Shown: positions 32,447 to 41,771 of the stretch, in pieces
How positions within the stretch are numbered: position 1 is the stretch's first letter
Layout: every line of letters begins with the position of its first letter
NCBI RefSeq assembly: GCF_049676595.1
Contig: NZ_CP187259.1
Location: 682,001 to 746,000, forward strand
DNA from: Methanocella_A sp049676595
GTDB taxonomy: Archaea; Halobacteriota; Methanocellia; Methanocellales; Methanocellaceae
DNA length: 64,000 nt
Reading direction: 5' to 3'
Program-made: the position numbers and the translations under genes
The notes under the pieces: model-generated
Seen by the model: only the letters and a program-made list of their open reading frames with translations
Database searches by the model: none
What the model was told of the DNA's origin: nothing

Positions 32447-33154
32447 TCATAGAAGCCGATCTCCGGCTTGCCTGAAGTGGATCGCCAGCAGCCCAGTAAT
32501 GATAAATAAGATCGGTCCCCACGCGATAAAACCGATTGCCGACAGGGGGCTGGCCATTAAAAAGGCGATGGCGCTGATCAGACCTAAGACACCGTACAGT
32601 ACCATCGACCACCTCAGCCATGCTTGCAATGCTCCCCCGGAGAAGATGGAAGCTGCAATTAGTAGCGCCAATCCCAGGAACCATCCCCAGCCCATGATCT
32701 CCAAGCCCAGCATGATCGAATGGCTTCCATAGGGGAGGAACCACTCGATTCCTTCGGCGATGCCGAGACCGGCCCTCTGGCGCAATACACCAAGCTGGGT
32801 GAACCGGTTGATGCTGACCGCCATGGCGAACAAGACTGTAAAAGCCAGGCTGCTCAGGCTTAATGCCTTCTTTTCTGCAGCGGTCACCGTATGCAGGCTG
32901 GCCATCATCACCACGATGATCGGGCATACTATCAGGGTTATAACGCCCGCAAGTGTCTGAACGGTCTCAGAAGGGGGATATGTGAATTGCCCAAAGATCA
33001 GGGCGCCGGCGAGGATCAGGAGATAGACGATTCCGCAGACAGTTGCCGCCAGCGAAGACCAGTAGCCAATCGTATAAGCCCGGCTGCATTTTCCGTCCGG
33101 GGAACGATCAATTGCATGGTCATGTTCCTGTAAGCTCTCATCTCTCACGGGCAT
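32447..33154 (-). CDS. six-span membrane protein, unknown
   Basis: The 235-residue protein starts MPVRDESLQEHDHAIDRSPD and has about six hydrophobic segments, including VCGIVYLLILAGALIFG and GLISAIAFLMASPLSAIGFI. No family recognised. ATG 33154 has GGCGAGAG upstream; a longer frame to 33181 exists. It is convergent with the RCC1 gene. Confidence 0.6.
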   Translation of the reverse strand: MPVRDESLQEHDHAIDRSPDGKCSRAYTIGYWSSLAATVCGIVYLLILAGALIFGQFTYPPSETVQTLAGVITLIVCPIIVVMMASLHTVTAAEKKALSLSSLAFTVLFAMAVSINRFTQLGVLRQRAGLGIAEGIEWFLPYGSHSIMLGLEIMGWGWFLGLALLIAASIFSGGALQAWLRWSMVLYGVLGLISAIAFLMASPLSAIGFIAWGPILFIITGLLAIHFRQAGDRLL

Positions 33155-33255
33155 ATGCTCTCGCCAACAATACACTGTCACCGGAGTACTAATGGTTATT
33201 GCTGAACCGTCTAACTATAGGGTCAGGAGCGATCGATGCAGTGGTGAAGGTTATC

Positions 33256-33789
33256 TCACATGCTCGGCTTCTCTCCCCCTATCGTGACGCCCTGCTCTTC
33301 CGTCGCCTTCCTGCATACAAAGCAGACACCAGCGTCGGCGAGCTTTTTACCCGATTCCACTGCCTGGTTCTTCGCTTTCTGGTCCGGCATGCCCTGCACC
33401 GCGAGCCCGGCTGTCAGGATGTCCGACCGGTGGACCATGTCGACGCCGAAGGATTCCAGGATACCCTCGATACTCTCGATACACTTCAGCTGCCCGCCAT
33501 CTCCGGTGGCGAAGGCGATCACCGGCTTACCCTGGAACTTTTCCTTATACGGTAAAAACTCGTCGAACAGCATCTTCAGTTCGCCGCTCATGTAGCTGAA
33601 GTACGTCGGGGATCCGAAGGCCAGAGCCGACGCCCGCCCTATGTCGTCGGGAGTAACGTCTCTCGCCCTCTTCACCTCCGCCGTCGTATTTCTCAGCTGC
33701 CCCGCGCCCTCGGCAATCGCCCGGGCCAGCGCTTCCGTATGTCCCGACATGGACGTGAAAATTACCAGCGTGAAAGGCTTGTCTGCCAT
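33256..33789 (-). CDS. flavodoxin / WrbA-like NAD(P)H:quinone-type flavoprotein
   Basis: The 177-residue protein has the FMN loop TLVIFTSMSGHTEALARAIA and LAFGSPTYFSYMSGELKMLF, then FATGDGGQLKCIESIEGILE. This order is that of small flavodoxin-like reductases. Two Cys near the C-terminus (GVCFVCRKATEE) are unusual and could bind metal or form a disulfide. Single gene. Confidence 0.75.
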   Translation of the reverse strand: MADKPFTLVIFTSMSGHTEALARAIAEGAGQLRNTTAEVKRARDVTPDDIGRASALAFGSPTYFSYMSGELKMLFDEFLPYKEKFQGKPVIAFATGDGGQLKCIESIEGILESFGVDMVHRSDILTAGLAVQGMPDQKAKNQAVESGKKLADAGVCFVCRKATEEQGVTIGGEKPSM

Positions 33790-33849
33790 AAAACCACAGT
33801 TAGAGATTCCCGGCCGGAGATAAAAATAAAACCTTAAAAGAGCGCGGAG

Positions 33850-34255
33850 ATCCCTTTTACATCAGCAGGCGAGGCGATGCCATTGCCAGGCTGGTGGAAC
33901 GACCTAACTTTTTGGCCGCGAAGCGGCAGGGCCTCAATACCCACCACGGTGCTGTGTCTCCTGCCGTTGCGCGACTCTTAAACTCGAAGAGGCCTACTGC
34001 TACACTTGTTTGCCTTTCTTTAAGCGGGTGATCGCCGGGCCGGTGCGTGCAGCGGCCGGCCCCCGATCTGTTCCATCCTTCCTCAAACCCACACATGTCA
34101 CTTGCTTGTTTGCCTGTATGCATGCCCTTTCTTTGCGGCACGTTTGGATAATCGTGACCGGCGTGCAGCGCCGAAACCGGGGTCAGTACCCGATCGCCGG
34201 CGGCACGGGAGGTCTGAATAGTAGATTGGACGCTTACATTTATAAATATTGCCAA
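33850..34255 (-). ncRNA. possible structured RNA in a 556-base gene-free gap
   Basis: The interval 33790-34345 has no convincing gene, though a 132-codon open frame exists. On the minus strand it has a good TATA box (ATTTATAAAT, about 34240-34250). Several strong stems follow (CGGCG-TGCAG-CGCCG near 34160; GGGCCGG with CCGGCCC, 34036-34061). A T-rich end, GGTTTTATTTTTATC, lies near 33820-33835. This is the layout of a non-coding RNA gene; it does not match tRNA, SRP or RNase P patterns that I know. Confidence 0.25.
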
Positions 34256-34345
34256 ATTAAATTAGTGATGACAATAGCAAGCCGTATTTCAGCTTATCTC
34301 GACTAAAAAAGCTCATACAGGGGTATACGCCCCTGTATTGTCTAT

Positions 34346-36268
34346 CTATATGCTGCCGACGAACTTCGGACGCTTTGCAAGGCTTCTCGCGACGGGCAGA
34401 GGCCTGTTCGGGAGACACGCGGTCTCGGTGTTGATGCGCTCCACGAGCTCTTCGAGAGTCATCTCCACCTTGGCGGGCTTGTTCTGCTGGGATTCGGCCC
34501 TGACGACCACTGGCAGCTTATCGCTGTTCATCTCGGCGTCGCCGATGGTGACCACGTAGGGGATCCACTCTTTGCCCGCGTCCCTGATCTTCTTGCCGAC
34601 CGTTTCCTCGCGATCGTCGACGTCCACCCGGACATTACCCATCTTATCAGCGAGCGCTTCGGCGAAGGGTACGTGCTTTTCTGAGATAGTGACAATTCTG
34701 ACCTGGGTCGGGGAGAGCCAGACAGGCAGCATCGGAACTGCGCCCTTCTCGCTTTCCATGGCCTCTTTCTCCAGCAGGCCGTAGATGCACCGCTCGATGG
34801 CGCCGGACGGGGAGCAGTGGAGGATGATGGGCCGCTGCCTGTTGCCGTTCTGGCTGACGTAGGTGATGTCGTATCGCTCGGCGTTCTCCACGTCGATCTG
34901 CACCGTAGATAAAGCGCTGGCCTTGCTCAGCGAGTCGATGTAGTTGAACTCGAACTTGAGGACGAAGTAGAAGAACCGCTCTTCCCACATCTCGATGATG
35001 ACCGGCTTGCCGGCCCTGGTGACAAGGCTCTCTATGAACGCCTTGTTGTTTGTGTAGAATTCCTTGGTGAACCGGATGGCGACTTCGTAATCCGTGAGGT
35101 CGATGCCGACTGTGTCGAGGGTCTCGATACACATGTTGTACTGGTCCCCGAACTCTCTGATCGCCCCATCCATATCAGTGCACAGGGTGTGCATATCCGG
35201 CATGGTGAAGGCACGAAGCCTGCGGAGGCCGACGAGTTCGCCCCGCTGTTCCTTCCTGAAGGAGTACCGGGTCAGCTCGATCATCTTGAGAGGCAAGTTC
35301 TTGTAGGAGATGGTCATGTCGTGGTTCATCAGGAACTGGCCGAAGCAGGCCGCAAACCTGAGGAACAGGTTCTTCTTGTCCGCGATGACTGTATACTGCC
35401 TGGCCGGGAACCGGTCGAGGTACTTCTTGAGGGTCGGGTGCTCCATGTCGTACATGATGGGCGTCTCGACTTCCATCGCGCCCTTCTTAGCGGCTTCGTT
35501 GAGCACGAAGTTCTCCAGGAGGCTTTTCATCATCCTGCCCTTGGGATACCAGCGCATGTTGCCCGGATCGCTGCCCGGCTCGTAGTCCGCCAGCTCCAGC
35601 CGGCGCATGAGCTCCACGTGGGGCGGCTCTCTGTCGACGGCCCTCTTCTTGGCCATCTCGTAGTCCACGAACGCCCTGAGCTTGTCGTGGCCCTTGTAGT
35701 CGAAGGTCTTCGGGTCTTTCAGCTGCCCGTCGACGTCTAAGATATAGAAGTAGCTCTTGAGCTTCTCCTCTGCCTTGACCGCCTCGGAGACCACTTCGGG
35801 CTTCTCTGCGGCAACTGCCGGAGTGACTGTGACTGCCTCGACTCCTTCCGGCCTGATGGTCCTGGATAACTCGGACAGCGGGTGGCCTTTGCACTTGATG
35901 GTGAACGCCTTGTACCAGCCGAACGGTGCCCTGGCGACTTCGAAGCCCTTGCCTTTCAGGGCGGTCTCGACGCCTTTCAGCACTTCTACCGCCACTTTAG
36001 GCGAGGAAAGATTGGAGCTCAGGTGAGCGTACGGGTAAAGCATGACCCTGGTCGTCTTGACCTGCTCGGTTACTTTGATGACGGCCTCGACGCCTTTTTC
36101 GATGACGTACTGCGGATTGGACTCGTCCGGCTTCTCGACAGCTACGAAAGCTGTAAGAGCTTCCTCCATGCGCCCGGACTTGACCGCATCTTCGATCTTC
36201 TCGGCGACGGGTGTGCTCTTTTTCACCTCGTACTCGATGAAGTCGGAGTGGATGAGTAGTAACTGCAT
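34346..36268 (-). CDS. thrS: threonyl-tRNA synthetase, archaeal type
   Basis: The 640-residue enzyme has three parts. Residues 1-145 form the archaeal editing domain (MQLLLIHSDFIEYEV; GWYKAFTIKCKGHPLSE). Residues 210-520 form the class II core (METPIMYDMEHPTLKKYLDR-like region with motif 2 SFRKEQRGEL and motif 3 SPSGAIERCIYGLL). Residues 530-640 form the anticodon-binding domain (PTQVRIVTISEKHVPFAEAL). It charges tRNA-Thr and clears Ser-tRNA-Thr. An AATGTT-AG-AACATT inverted repeat (36279-36292) and a TATA (36306-36316) lie upstream. A stand-alone copy of its editing domain is at 15120. Confidence 0.95.
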   Translation of the reverse strand: MQLLLIHSDFIEYEVKKSTPVAEKIEDAVKSGRMEEALTAFVAVEKPDESNPQYVIEKGVEAVIKVTEQVKTTRVMLYPYAHLSSNLSSPKVAVEVLKGVETALKGKGFEVARAPFGWYKAFTIKCKGHPLSELSRTIRPEGVEAVTVTPAVAAEKPEVVSEAVKAEEKLKSYFYILDVDGQLKDPKTFDYKGHDKLRAFVDYEMAKKRAVDREPPHVELMRRLELADYEPGSDPGNMRWYPKGRMMKSLLENFVLNEAAKKGAMEVETPIMYDMEHPTLKKYLDRFPARQYTVIADKKNLFLRFAACFGQFLMNHDMTISYKNLPLKMIELTRYSFRKEQRGELVGLRRLRAFTMPDMHTLCTDMDGAIREFGDQYNMCIETLDTVGIDLTDYEVAIRFTKEFYTNNKAFIESLVTRAGKPVIIEMWEERFFYFVLKFEFNYIDSLSKASALSTVQIDVENAERYDITYVSQNGNRQRPIILHCSPSGAIERCIYGLLEKEAMESEKGAVPMLPVWLSPTQVRIVTISEKHVPFAEALADKMGNVRVDVDDREETVGKKIRDAGKEWIPYVVTIGDAEMNSDKLPVVVRAESQQNKPAKVEMTLEELVERINTETACLPNRPLPVARSLAKRPKFVGSI

Positions 36269-36278
36269 TCTTTCACCT

Positions 36279-36316
36279 AATGTTAGAACATTGATGTGAT
36301 TTTCGGTTATATAATT
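36279..36316 (-). promoter_or_regulatory. thrS promoter with inverted repeat
   Basis: On the minus strand AATTATATAACC (36306-36316) is the TATA element. AATGTT/AACATT (36279-36284 with 36287-36292) lies in the short leader before AGGTGA and the ATG at 36268. Confidence 0.5.
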
Positions 36317-36423
36317 TGGGGTATAGAGATAGCGGCGATTGGTGGTTTAGCCGTTGAAAACGTGGGGGCTGCAGTACAGTCTGATCATGAATTTGTTTCA
36401 CAAGAGAGAAACATTAAAATTAC

Positions 36424-36461
36424 CAATCATTAACAATAGAAACCTTTATTTATCATGATTG
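36424..36461 (+). promoter_or_regulatory. acs promoter region with flanking inverted repeat
   Basis: CTTTATTTATC (about 36443-36453) is a likely TATA element 34-44 bases before the acs ATG. CAATCAT (36424-36430) and ATGATTG (36455-36461) flank it symmetrically. Confidence 0.4.
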
Positions 36462-36486
36462 TTTATTAGCAATTCGAGGGCATTGA

Positions 36487-38298
36487 ATGACCGCCACAAC
36501 GAGCAATGGAATGCTTAATTCAACCAAAGGCATCAGCGGCAAGAACTGGCAGGTACGCAGAGTCGGTTCTGTCGACGTAGTCGAAAAGTTCGGCGTGTGC
36601 AACCTGGACTACCACAAGACCTGCGGCAGCGGCTGGTGCTTCGACGAGGCGAAGAAGGACTTTGACTGGAACTACACCGGTCTGGTCAACATCGCCCACG
36701 AGGCTATCGACAGGCACGCCGCCTCCTGGCGCAAGAACAAGGTCGCCCTTTACTGGGAGGGCCCGAACAGGGAGCACGAGAAGTACACCTTCTCCGAGCT
36801 GAAGGCCCTGACCGACAAGTTCGGCAACGTCCTGCGCAAGGCCGGGGTCCAGAAAGGGGACCGCGTGTTCGTCTACCTGCCCCGCATTCCGGAGCTCTAC
36901 ATCAGTGCCATCGCCATCGCCAAGGTCGGGGCAATCTTCGCGCCGCTCTTCGGCGGGTTCAGGGCCGAGGCTGTCCGGGACCGCATGAACGACTGCGAGG
37001 CTAAGATGGTCATCACCACCCCGGACATGAAGCGCCTCGGGATCGACCCGATCAAGGCCGAGGTTCCGTCGCTCCAGACTGTCATCGTCTGCAAGGCCGA
37101 CGCGAGCTACAAGTACGGCGAGGGGGAGCTGAACTTCGACGCGGAGATGACCTACGCTCCCGAAGAGTTCCGGATGGAGTGGTGCCACCTCGAAGACCCG
37201 GTCATCATGCACTACACCTCCGGCACGACCGGCAAATCCAAGGGCGTCGTCCACGTCCACAACGCCATGATCGGCCACTATATCACCACCAAATGGGTGC
37301 AGGACCTGAGAGACGACGACGTCTACTGGTGCACCGCCGATCCAGGCTGGGTGACAGGCACCTCCTACGGCATCTTCGGGCCGTGGCTCTGCGGAGCCTC
37401 CCAGGTCGTCTACGCGGGCAGGTTCACCGCTGACGTGTGGTACTCTGTCATCGAGCGCCACAAGGTCACCGTCTGGTACACCGCGCCCACTGCGCTGCGC
37501 ATGCTCATGAAGGCAGGCGACGACGTCGTCAAAAAGTACAACCTGAAGAGCCTGCGGTACATCACCAGCGTGGGCGAGCCCCTGAACCCGGAAGTCATCC
37601 GGTGGGGGATGAAGGTCTACGACCTGCCCATCCACGAGAACTACTGGATGACCGAGACGGGCTGCAACATGATCGCCAACTACTATAACCTGCCTCTGAA
37701 AATCGGCTCGATGGGGAAACCGTTCCCGGGCATCCAGGCGGCAGTAGTGGACGATAAGGGCAACATGCTCCCTCCCGGCGTGCCGGGCAACCTGGTGATC
37801 AAGCCCGAGTGGCCATCTATGATGCGGGGCATCTGGAACAACGAGGAGAAGTTCAAAGAGTACTTCCGCATCCCGGGCTGGTACGTCACCGGAGACAGCG
37901 CCTGCGTGGACAACGACGGGTACTTCTGGTTCATGGGCCGGGTCGACGACGTCATCAAGACGTCGGGCGAGAGAGTCGGGCCCTTCGAAGTCGAAAGCGC
38001 TCTCCTGGAGCACCCGGCCGTCGCAGAAGCTGGCGTCATCGGCAAGCCTGACCCGCTCTACGGCAACATCATCAAGGCGTTCATCGCCCTCAAGCCCGGG
38101 TACGAGGGCGCGGAAGAACTAAAAAGGGAGATCTCCGAGTTCGTCAAGGCCAAGCTCGCAGCCCACGCCTTCCCGAAGGAGATCGAGTTCAAGAGCAGCC
38201 TGCCCAAGACCCGCAGCGGCAAGATCATGCGCCGGGTCCTGAAAGCCCAGGAACTCGGGCTGCCGCTCGGCGACCTGGCGACGCTGGACGACGAGTGA
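36487..38298 (+). CDS. acs: acetyl-CoA synthetase, AMP-forming
   Basis: The enzyme activates acetate, or another short acyl acid, to the CoA thioester with ATP. The 603 residues show the adenylate-forming core motif MHYTSGTTGKSKGVVHVH, the WMTETG motif (A5 position), GWYVTGDSACVDNDGYFWFM, and the C-terminal catalytic lysine in LPKTRSGKIMRRVLKA. Length is somewhat short of bacterial Acs (about 650). Substrate range (acetate or propionate) cannot be fixed from sequence. Divergent from thrS. Confidence 0.9.
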   Translation: MTATTSNGMLNSTKGISGKNWQVRRVGSVDVVEKFGVCNLDYHKTCGSGWCFDEAKKDFDWNYTGLVNIAHEAIDRHAASWRKNKVALYWEGPNREHEKYTFSELKALTDKFGNVLRKAGVQKGDRVFVYLPRIPELYISAIAIAKVGAIFAPLFGGFRAEAVRDRMNDCEAKMVITTPDMKRLGIDPIKAEVPSLQTVIVCKADASYKYGEGELNFDAEMTYAPEEFRMEWCHLEDPVIMHYTSGTTGKSKGVVHVHNAMIGHYITTKWVQDLRDDDVYWCTADPGWVTGTSYGIFGPWLCGASQVVYAGRFTADVWYSVIERHKVTVWYTAPTALRMLMKAGDDVVKKYNLKSLRYITSVGEPLNPEVIRWGMKVYDLPIHENYWMTETGCNMIANYYNLPLKIGSMGKPFPGIQAAVVDDKGNMLPPGVPGNLVIKPEWPSMMRGIWNNEEKFKEYFRIPGWYVTGDSACVDNDGYFWFMGRVDDVIKTSGERVGPFEVESALLEHPAVAEAGVIGKPDPLYGNIIKAFIALKPGYEGAEELKREISEFVKAKLAAHAFPKEIEFKSSLPKTRSGKIMRRVLKAQELGLPLGDLATLDDE

Positions 38299-38952
38299 TC
38301 CGGGGCCAGAAATTCGGGAGGGGCATGGCAGTGCCCCTCCACCTCCCCGCTTTGACAATTATCCGCATCCAATACGAGGCTTGCAGGGGCAAACATCCCT
38401 GCAATTCTCGACACCTTTCTCCGGCTTTCGCTATATTCCTGCCTCACCTAAAAACTCGAAGCTCAAATTTCGGAAACTTTCGGGATTTTCATTACCTGTC
38501 GGCACTATAAATTATATATCATTAAAAATAATTATGTATTGTACGGCGACACGGTAACGATACCTGTCGGGCAGTACGCTTTGAAGCTAATCAAGGACCT
38601 GTCAGTTCGGCCAGCGCAGGGTTTGCCTGCTACCAGATCCGGCCCCGGCAGGGCTGACGGCGCATGTGGAACACAGGATTCAAGGAGGTGTTAGCCAGCC
38701 ACTAATCTGAAAATTACTGTGGAAACAAACAGAGTCGTAATCGTTGGACTGTTGCGAGGGACCAAACTGTGCGGTAGGTAGCTTTCACAAGGGGGTGATA
38801 ACCAGAAACTTCAACTACCTGAAAAAGTCTCGAAGCTCTTTTTCTTCATAGTTTTTATCGACAGAAGCAGCTACTATCTTCTTGAAGTTTTTTCCGACCT
38901 CTGCACCGATAATCATATAAGCCCCCATACAGATATTCTCCGGCTAGCTATC
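38299..38952. other. gene-poor interval with hairpin and short frames
   Basis: This 654-base gap begins with a 9-bp hairpin, GGAGGGGCA/TGCCCCTCC (38317-38340), a likely acs terminator. It contains a fragment of the dispersed repeat (ACGGCGACACGG near 38542). A 33-codon minus frame (38815-38916, MIIGAEVGKNFKKIVAASVD) looks like coding sequence but is too short to trust. A TATA-like AATCATATAAG (38911-38921) serves the next gene. Otherwise nothing was recognised. Confidence 0.5.
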
Positions 38953-39810
38953 ATGATCACCGACGATTTCGACTACCTCGCCCCCGGCGGCCGCTCGTTT
39001 ACCCTGACCTCAGGCCTGATCGCCTGCCTCACCGACAAGTCCAGAGTGCTGGAGATCGCCTGCGGCAAAGGGGAGGCTTCCTGCGCGATAGCGCAGAAGT
39101 TCGGGTGCCGGGTGGAGGGGTTCGACATCGACCGGGGCCTGATTTCCTACGCCAGCGACAAAGCGCTGGATACTGGCGTCGGCGAGATCGTGAAGTTCGA
39201 GGTCCGGGATGGCACGAAAATGGACTTCGGCACCGGGCAGTACGATCTGATTGTCGCCGAGGGTGGAGCACTCACCTATGTCGACAGGGAAAAAGGAGTC
39301 AGGCGCTGTGCAGAGCTTCTCAAGGACGGCTCGTACCTGGCGGTGACGGATTTGATCTATTTGAGGGAGGACGTGCCGCCCGAAATCAGGGAGGTCTACG
39401 AGGAGAACGGCACCTTCCGGTTCCTGAACGAGATCGGGTACCGCAGGCTGCTGGAGCAGCACGGCTTCGAGATCGTCCACCTCTCCATGGTGCCCCAGTC
39501 GGCGTGGGACAGGTACTACATGTCCATGAGCCGGCTGATCAGGAAGCCGGACTTCGGCTTCCCCGAGGAGTTCAGGCAGGCCATGGCCAGAGAGATCGAT
39601 GTGTACTACGCGAAGAACGCCATGTTCTACGTCGGCTACATCTATATCGTCGCCCGCATGGCCCGGGATAAAGCCGTGGGCCAGGGCCCGGAAGACCTGA
39701 GGATACCGATGTTCGGATCCATGCTCGGCAATGAGCCGGTTGTCGCTCCTGCGAAGAAGGGCAAAGCGTCGGCGAAGAAGAGTAAATCTTCTGCGAGGCG
39801 AAAATCGTAG
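38953..39810 (+). CDS. SAM-dependent methyltransferase with basic tail
   Basis: The 285-residue class I methyltransferase has motif I VLEIACGKGEASCAIAQKFG, an acidic strand 2 (CRVEGFDIDRGL) and motif IV-like YDLIVAEGGALTYV. The last about 25 residues, APAKKGKASAKKSKSSARRK, form a Lys/Ser-rich tail as in nucleic-acid-binding proteins. The target is unknown. TATA at about 38911-38921 gives a very short leader. Confidence 0.8.
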   Translation: MITDDFDYLAPGGRSFTLTSGLIACLTDKSRVLEIACGKGEASCAIAQKFGCRVEGFDIDRGLISYASDKALDTGVGEIVKFEVRDGTKMDFGTGQYDLIVAEGGALTYVDREKGVRRCAELLKDGSYLAVTDLIYLREDVPPEIREVYEENGTFRFLNEIGYRRLLEQHGFEIVHLSMVPQSAWDRYYMSMSRLIRKPDFGFPEEFRQAMAREIDVYYAKNAMFYVGYIYIVARMARDKAVGQGPEDLRIPMFGSMLGNEPVVAPAKKGKASAKKSKSSARRKS

Positions 39811-39836
39811 ATCCCTCCTGTAACCATTTTAGACGT

Positions 39837-40077
39837 CAGGTACCGTTTACACGAAGTACAGTCATTATTGAAACGTTTTGTACGAGTGCCCGTACCATTT
39901 ACACGAAGTACGCGAGGTACGCGAAGTACTCAAAGTACGGTAAAAATGGCATGCTTGAAAATGATCTTATAGTAAAACTTCGCGTACTTCGCGTACCTTG
40001 AGTACTTCGTGTAAACGGTACCTGTCTGCCCTAAAAATTTCTAGAATGACTATACTTCGTGTAAACGGTACAGGTAC
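39837..40077. repeat. nested inverted repeat of TTTACACGAAGTAC units
   Basis: Between the methyltransferase and tRNA-Glu, GGTACCGTTTACACGAAGTAC-like units occur twice in plus orientation (39839-39859 and about 39892-39940, the latter extended by GCGAGGTACGCGAAGTAC). They occur twice inverted (about 39978-40022 and 40053-40077). The inner pair can form a stem of about 40 bp around an AT-rich loop. No gene is visible in 39811-40168. Confidence 0.75.
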
Positions 40078-40126
40078 TTATACAAAATTTTTCACGAGCG
40101 ACAACATGGCGTATAGACACGGAAGG

Positions 40127-40134
40127 TATAAATA
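40127..40134 (+). promoter_or_regulatory. TATA box of tRNA-Glu
   Basis: TATAAATA lies about 35-42 bases before the mature tRNA 5' end, the expected distance for an archaeal tRNA promoter with a short leader. Confidence 0.65.
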
Positions 40135-40168
40135 CTGGCAGACATATTTTAGGTTCGCACTTTTAGAC

Positions 40169-40243
<75 letters not shown>

Positions 40244-40261
40244 CTAGATTTTTGAGGGGCT

Positions 40262-40381
40262 CCCGGGGAACTTTCTAAAAAAGTTCCCCTGGGTCTCGAC
40301 ACTTAAGCAAGCCCGAAGGGCAATTTTAAAGGAACGTTTTTGAGGGGTGACGAGGGGAACTTTTTTAGAAAAAGTTCCCCT
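40262..40381. repeat. two AGGGGAACTTTT hairpins after tRNA-Glu
   Basis: GGGGAACTTT/AAAGTTCCCC (40265-40274 with 40280-40289) and AGGGGAACTTTTT/AAAAAGTTCCCCT (40353-40365 with 40369-40381) flank GCCCGAAGGGC. Read on the minus strand, 40381-40312 has the same composite order as 19117-19183. The first hairpin may also terminate the tRNA transcript. Confidence 0.7.
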
Positions 40382-40433
40382 AACACCTATTATGAAATGA
40401 GATAGATCAGTAGTTTAGCCTTACCCATTCAGC

Positions 40434-41771
40434 CTAAGCCCCGGCCTCAGGCAGCATGACCACAAACCGGCACCCTTTCGAATATTCGCCTGCTACCCGG
40501 TTTTCTACCCAGACCCGGCCTCCGAAGTCCCTGACCAGCGTCTGGACGAGTTCCAGTCCGAGCCCTCCTTTGTACCGCTTTTCAGGCCCGTTGCAGGAGC
40601 AATGAAATAGCTGTCCTTTTCTGTCGTCGGGGATGCCCGGGCCGTTGTCTTCTACCATGACTGCAATGTATGGTTTTCCCTGCTCTGTCACCCGGGTAGT
40701 CCTGACGTTGATCTCGAGGCGCCTGTCCGGGGGAGAATGCTTGACGGCGTTCCCGACTATGTTGGAAAAGATGTCCTTGATCAGCTCGTTCGCCAGGACT
40801 AAGAGGCCTTCCTCCCGGGTGTAGTGGATCTCGATATCTCTGCCGGGGACGATGGTGTACTCTCCGACGACTTCCCGGAGCACCTCGGCGAGATCGAAGA
40901 GCCGGGGCTTCAGTCCGCCTTTTCTGGCGCTCTGCAGCTTTTTCACGTTCTCTATGAGTCTGGCACTGCTGCGGAGGGTTTCGATCGGGCGCTCGATCAA
41001 GTACCTGTTCCCTTCTTGTCCAAGCCTCGCGTTATTCAGCTCCTGCAGCGCCATCTCTAGAAATCCCAGCGTCAGCTGGTTGAGGTTGTTGATGTCGTGG
41101 CTCATGAGGTCGAGGTACATCTCCGCCTGTTTTGCCGCCTCCTGCTGCGCTTTTTCCGCCCTCTTGCGCAGGATGATCCGCCAGACCCCGTCCATCAGCA
41201 GGGTGAGCTGCCTGGCGTCGGAGTGGTTGTAGTCGCCATCCTTGTTAGCGACTTCTGCCAGGGCCACCACTGCGTTATCGTCGAAGACCGGCACGGCCAG
41301 GAAGTTCTTTAGCCTGAGGTGGCCTTCGGGAAAGCCCTTTTTCGCAGGGTGAGGCGCCGCGTAGTCGTTGATGATGATCGCCTTGCGCTGCCTGATCGGC
41401 TCTGCCCAGATGCCGCCTCCTTCCAGGACGTATGAGTGCGGTGTACCCAGGACATTACATTTTTCCATGGTCTTGCTGGAGTAGTTGTACAGGTTCACTA
41501 CGCCTTTCTTGTAGTCCATCGCGCCCATCCAGCCGATTTCGCTTCCTGTCAGCCTTATGCACTCTTCCAGCGCGAAGTTGGCGATGTCCTGCTCGGACGC
41601 GTCCCTGAGCTGGCCGAGCCTCAGCAGTGCTTCAAGGCGTGCTTCATCCAGCTTCAGCTCCTCCTCGGACATTACGTGTCGCTGTGCTTCGCTCTGCAGA
41701 ACCTGGATCTGCTTTCTCATGTCGGCATTTTCTCTCTCGAGCTCTTCGTATGATTTTCCTTTCTCAGGCAT
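40434..41771 (-). CDS. GAF-domain sensor histidine kinase
   Basis: The 445-residue soluble kinase has an N-terminal coiled coil (about 5-50), a GAF domain (about 55-205; SEIGWMGAMDYKKGVVNLYN, HLRLKNFLAVPVFDDNAVV), a dimerization helix with the phospho-His in YLDLMSHDINNLNQLTLGF, and a HATPase domain (N box FSNIVGNAVKHSPPDRRLEI, G1 VEDNGPGIPDD, G2 GGLGLELVQTLV). ATG 41771 has a TATA element at about 41805-41815. No receiver-domain gene lies nearby. Confidence 0.88.
   Translation of the reverse strand: MPEKGKSYEELERENADMRKQIQVLQSEAQRHVMSEEELKLDEARLEALLRLGQLRDASEQDIANFALEECIRLTGSEIGWMGAMDYKKGVVNLYNYSSKTMEKCNVLGTPHSYVLEGGGIWAEPIRQRKAIIINDYAAPHPAKKGFPEGHLRLKNFLAVPVFDDNAVVALAEVANKDGDYNHSDARQLTLLMDGVWRIILRKRAEKAQQEAAKQAEMYLDLMSHDINNLNQLTLGFLEMALQELNNARLGQEGNRYLIERPIETLRSSARLIENVKKLQSARKGGLKPRLFDLAEVLREVVGEYTIVPGRDIEIHYTREEGLLVLANELIKDIFSNIVGNAVKHSPPDRRLEINVRTTRVTEQGKPYIAVMVEDNGPGIPDDRKGQLFHCSCNGPEKRYKGGLGLELVQTLVRDFGGRVWVENRVAGEYSKGCRFVVMLPEAGA

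Noticed and set aside
33857..34306. Overlapping open frames on both strands as genes
   Set aside because: Composition is not coding-like, no ribosome binding site is seen, and both run through strong GC stems; treated as possible RNA instead.
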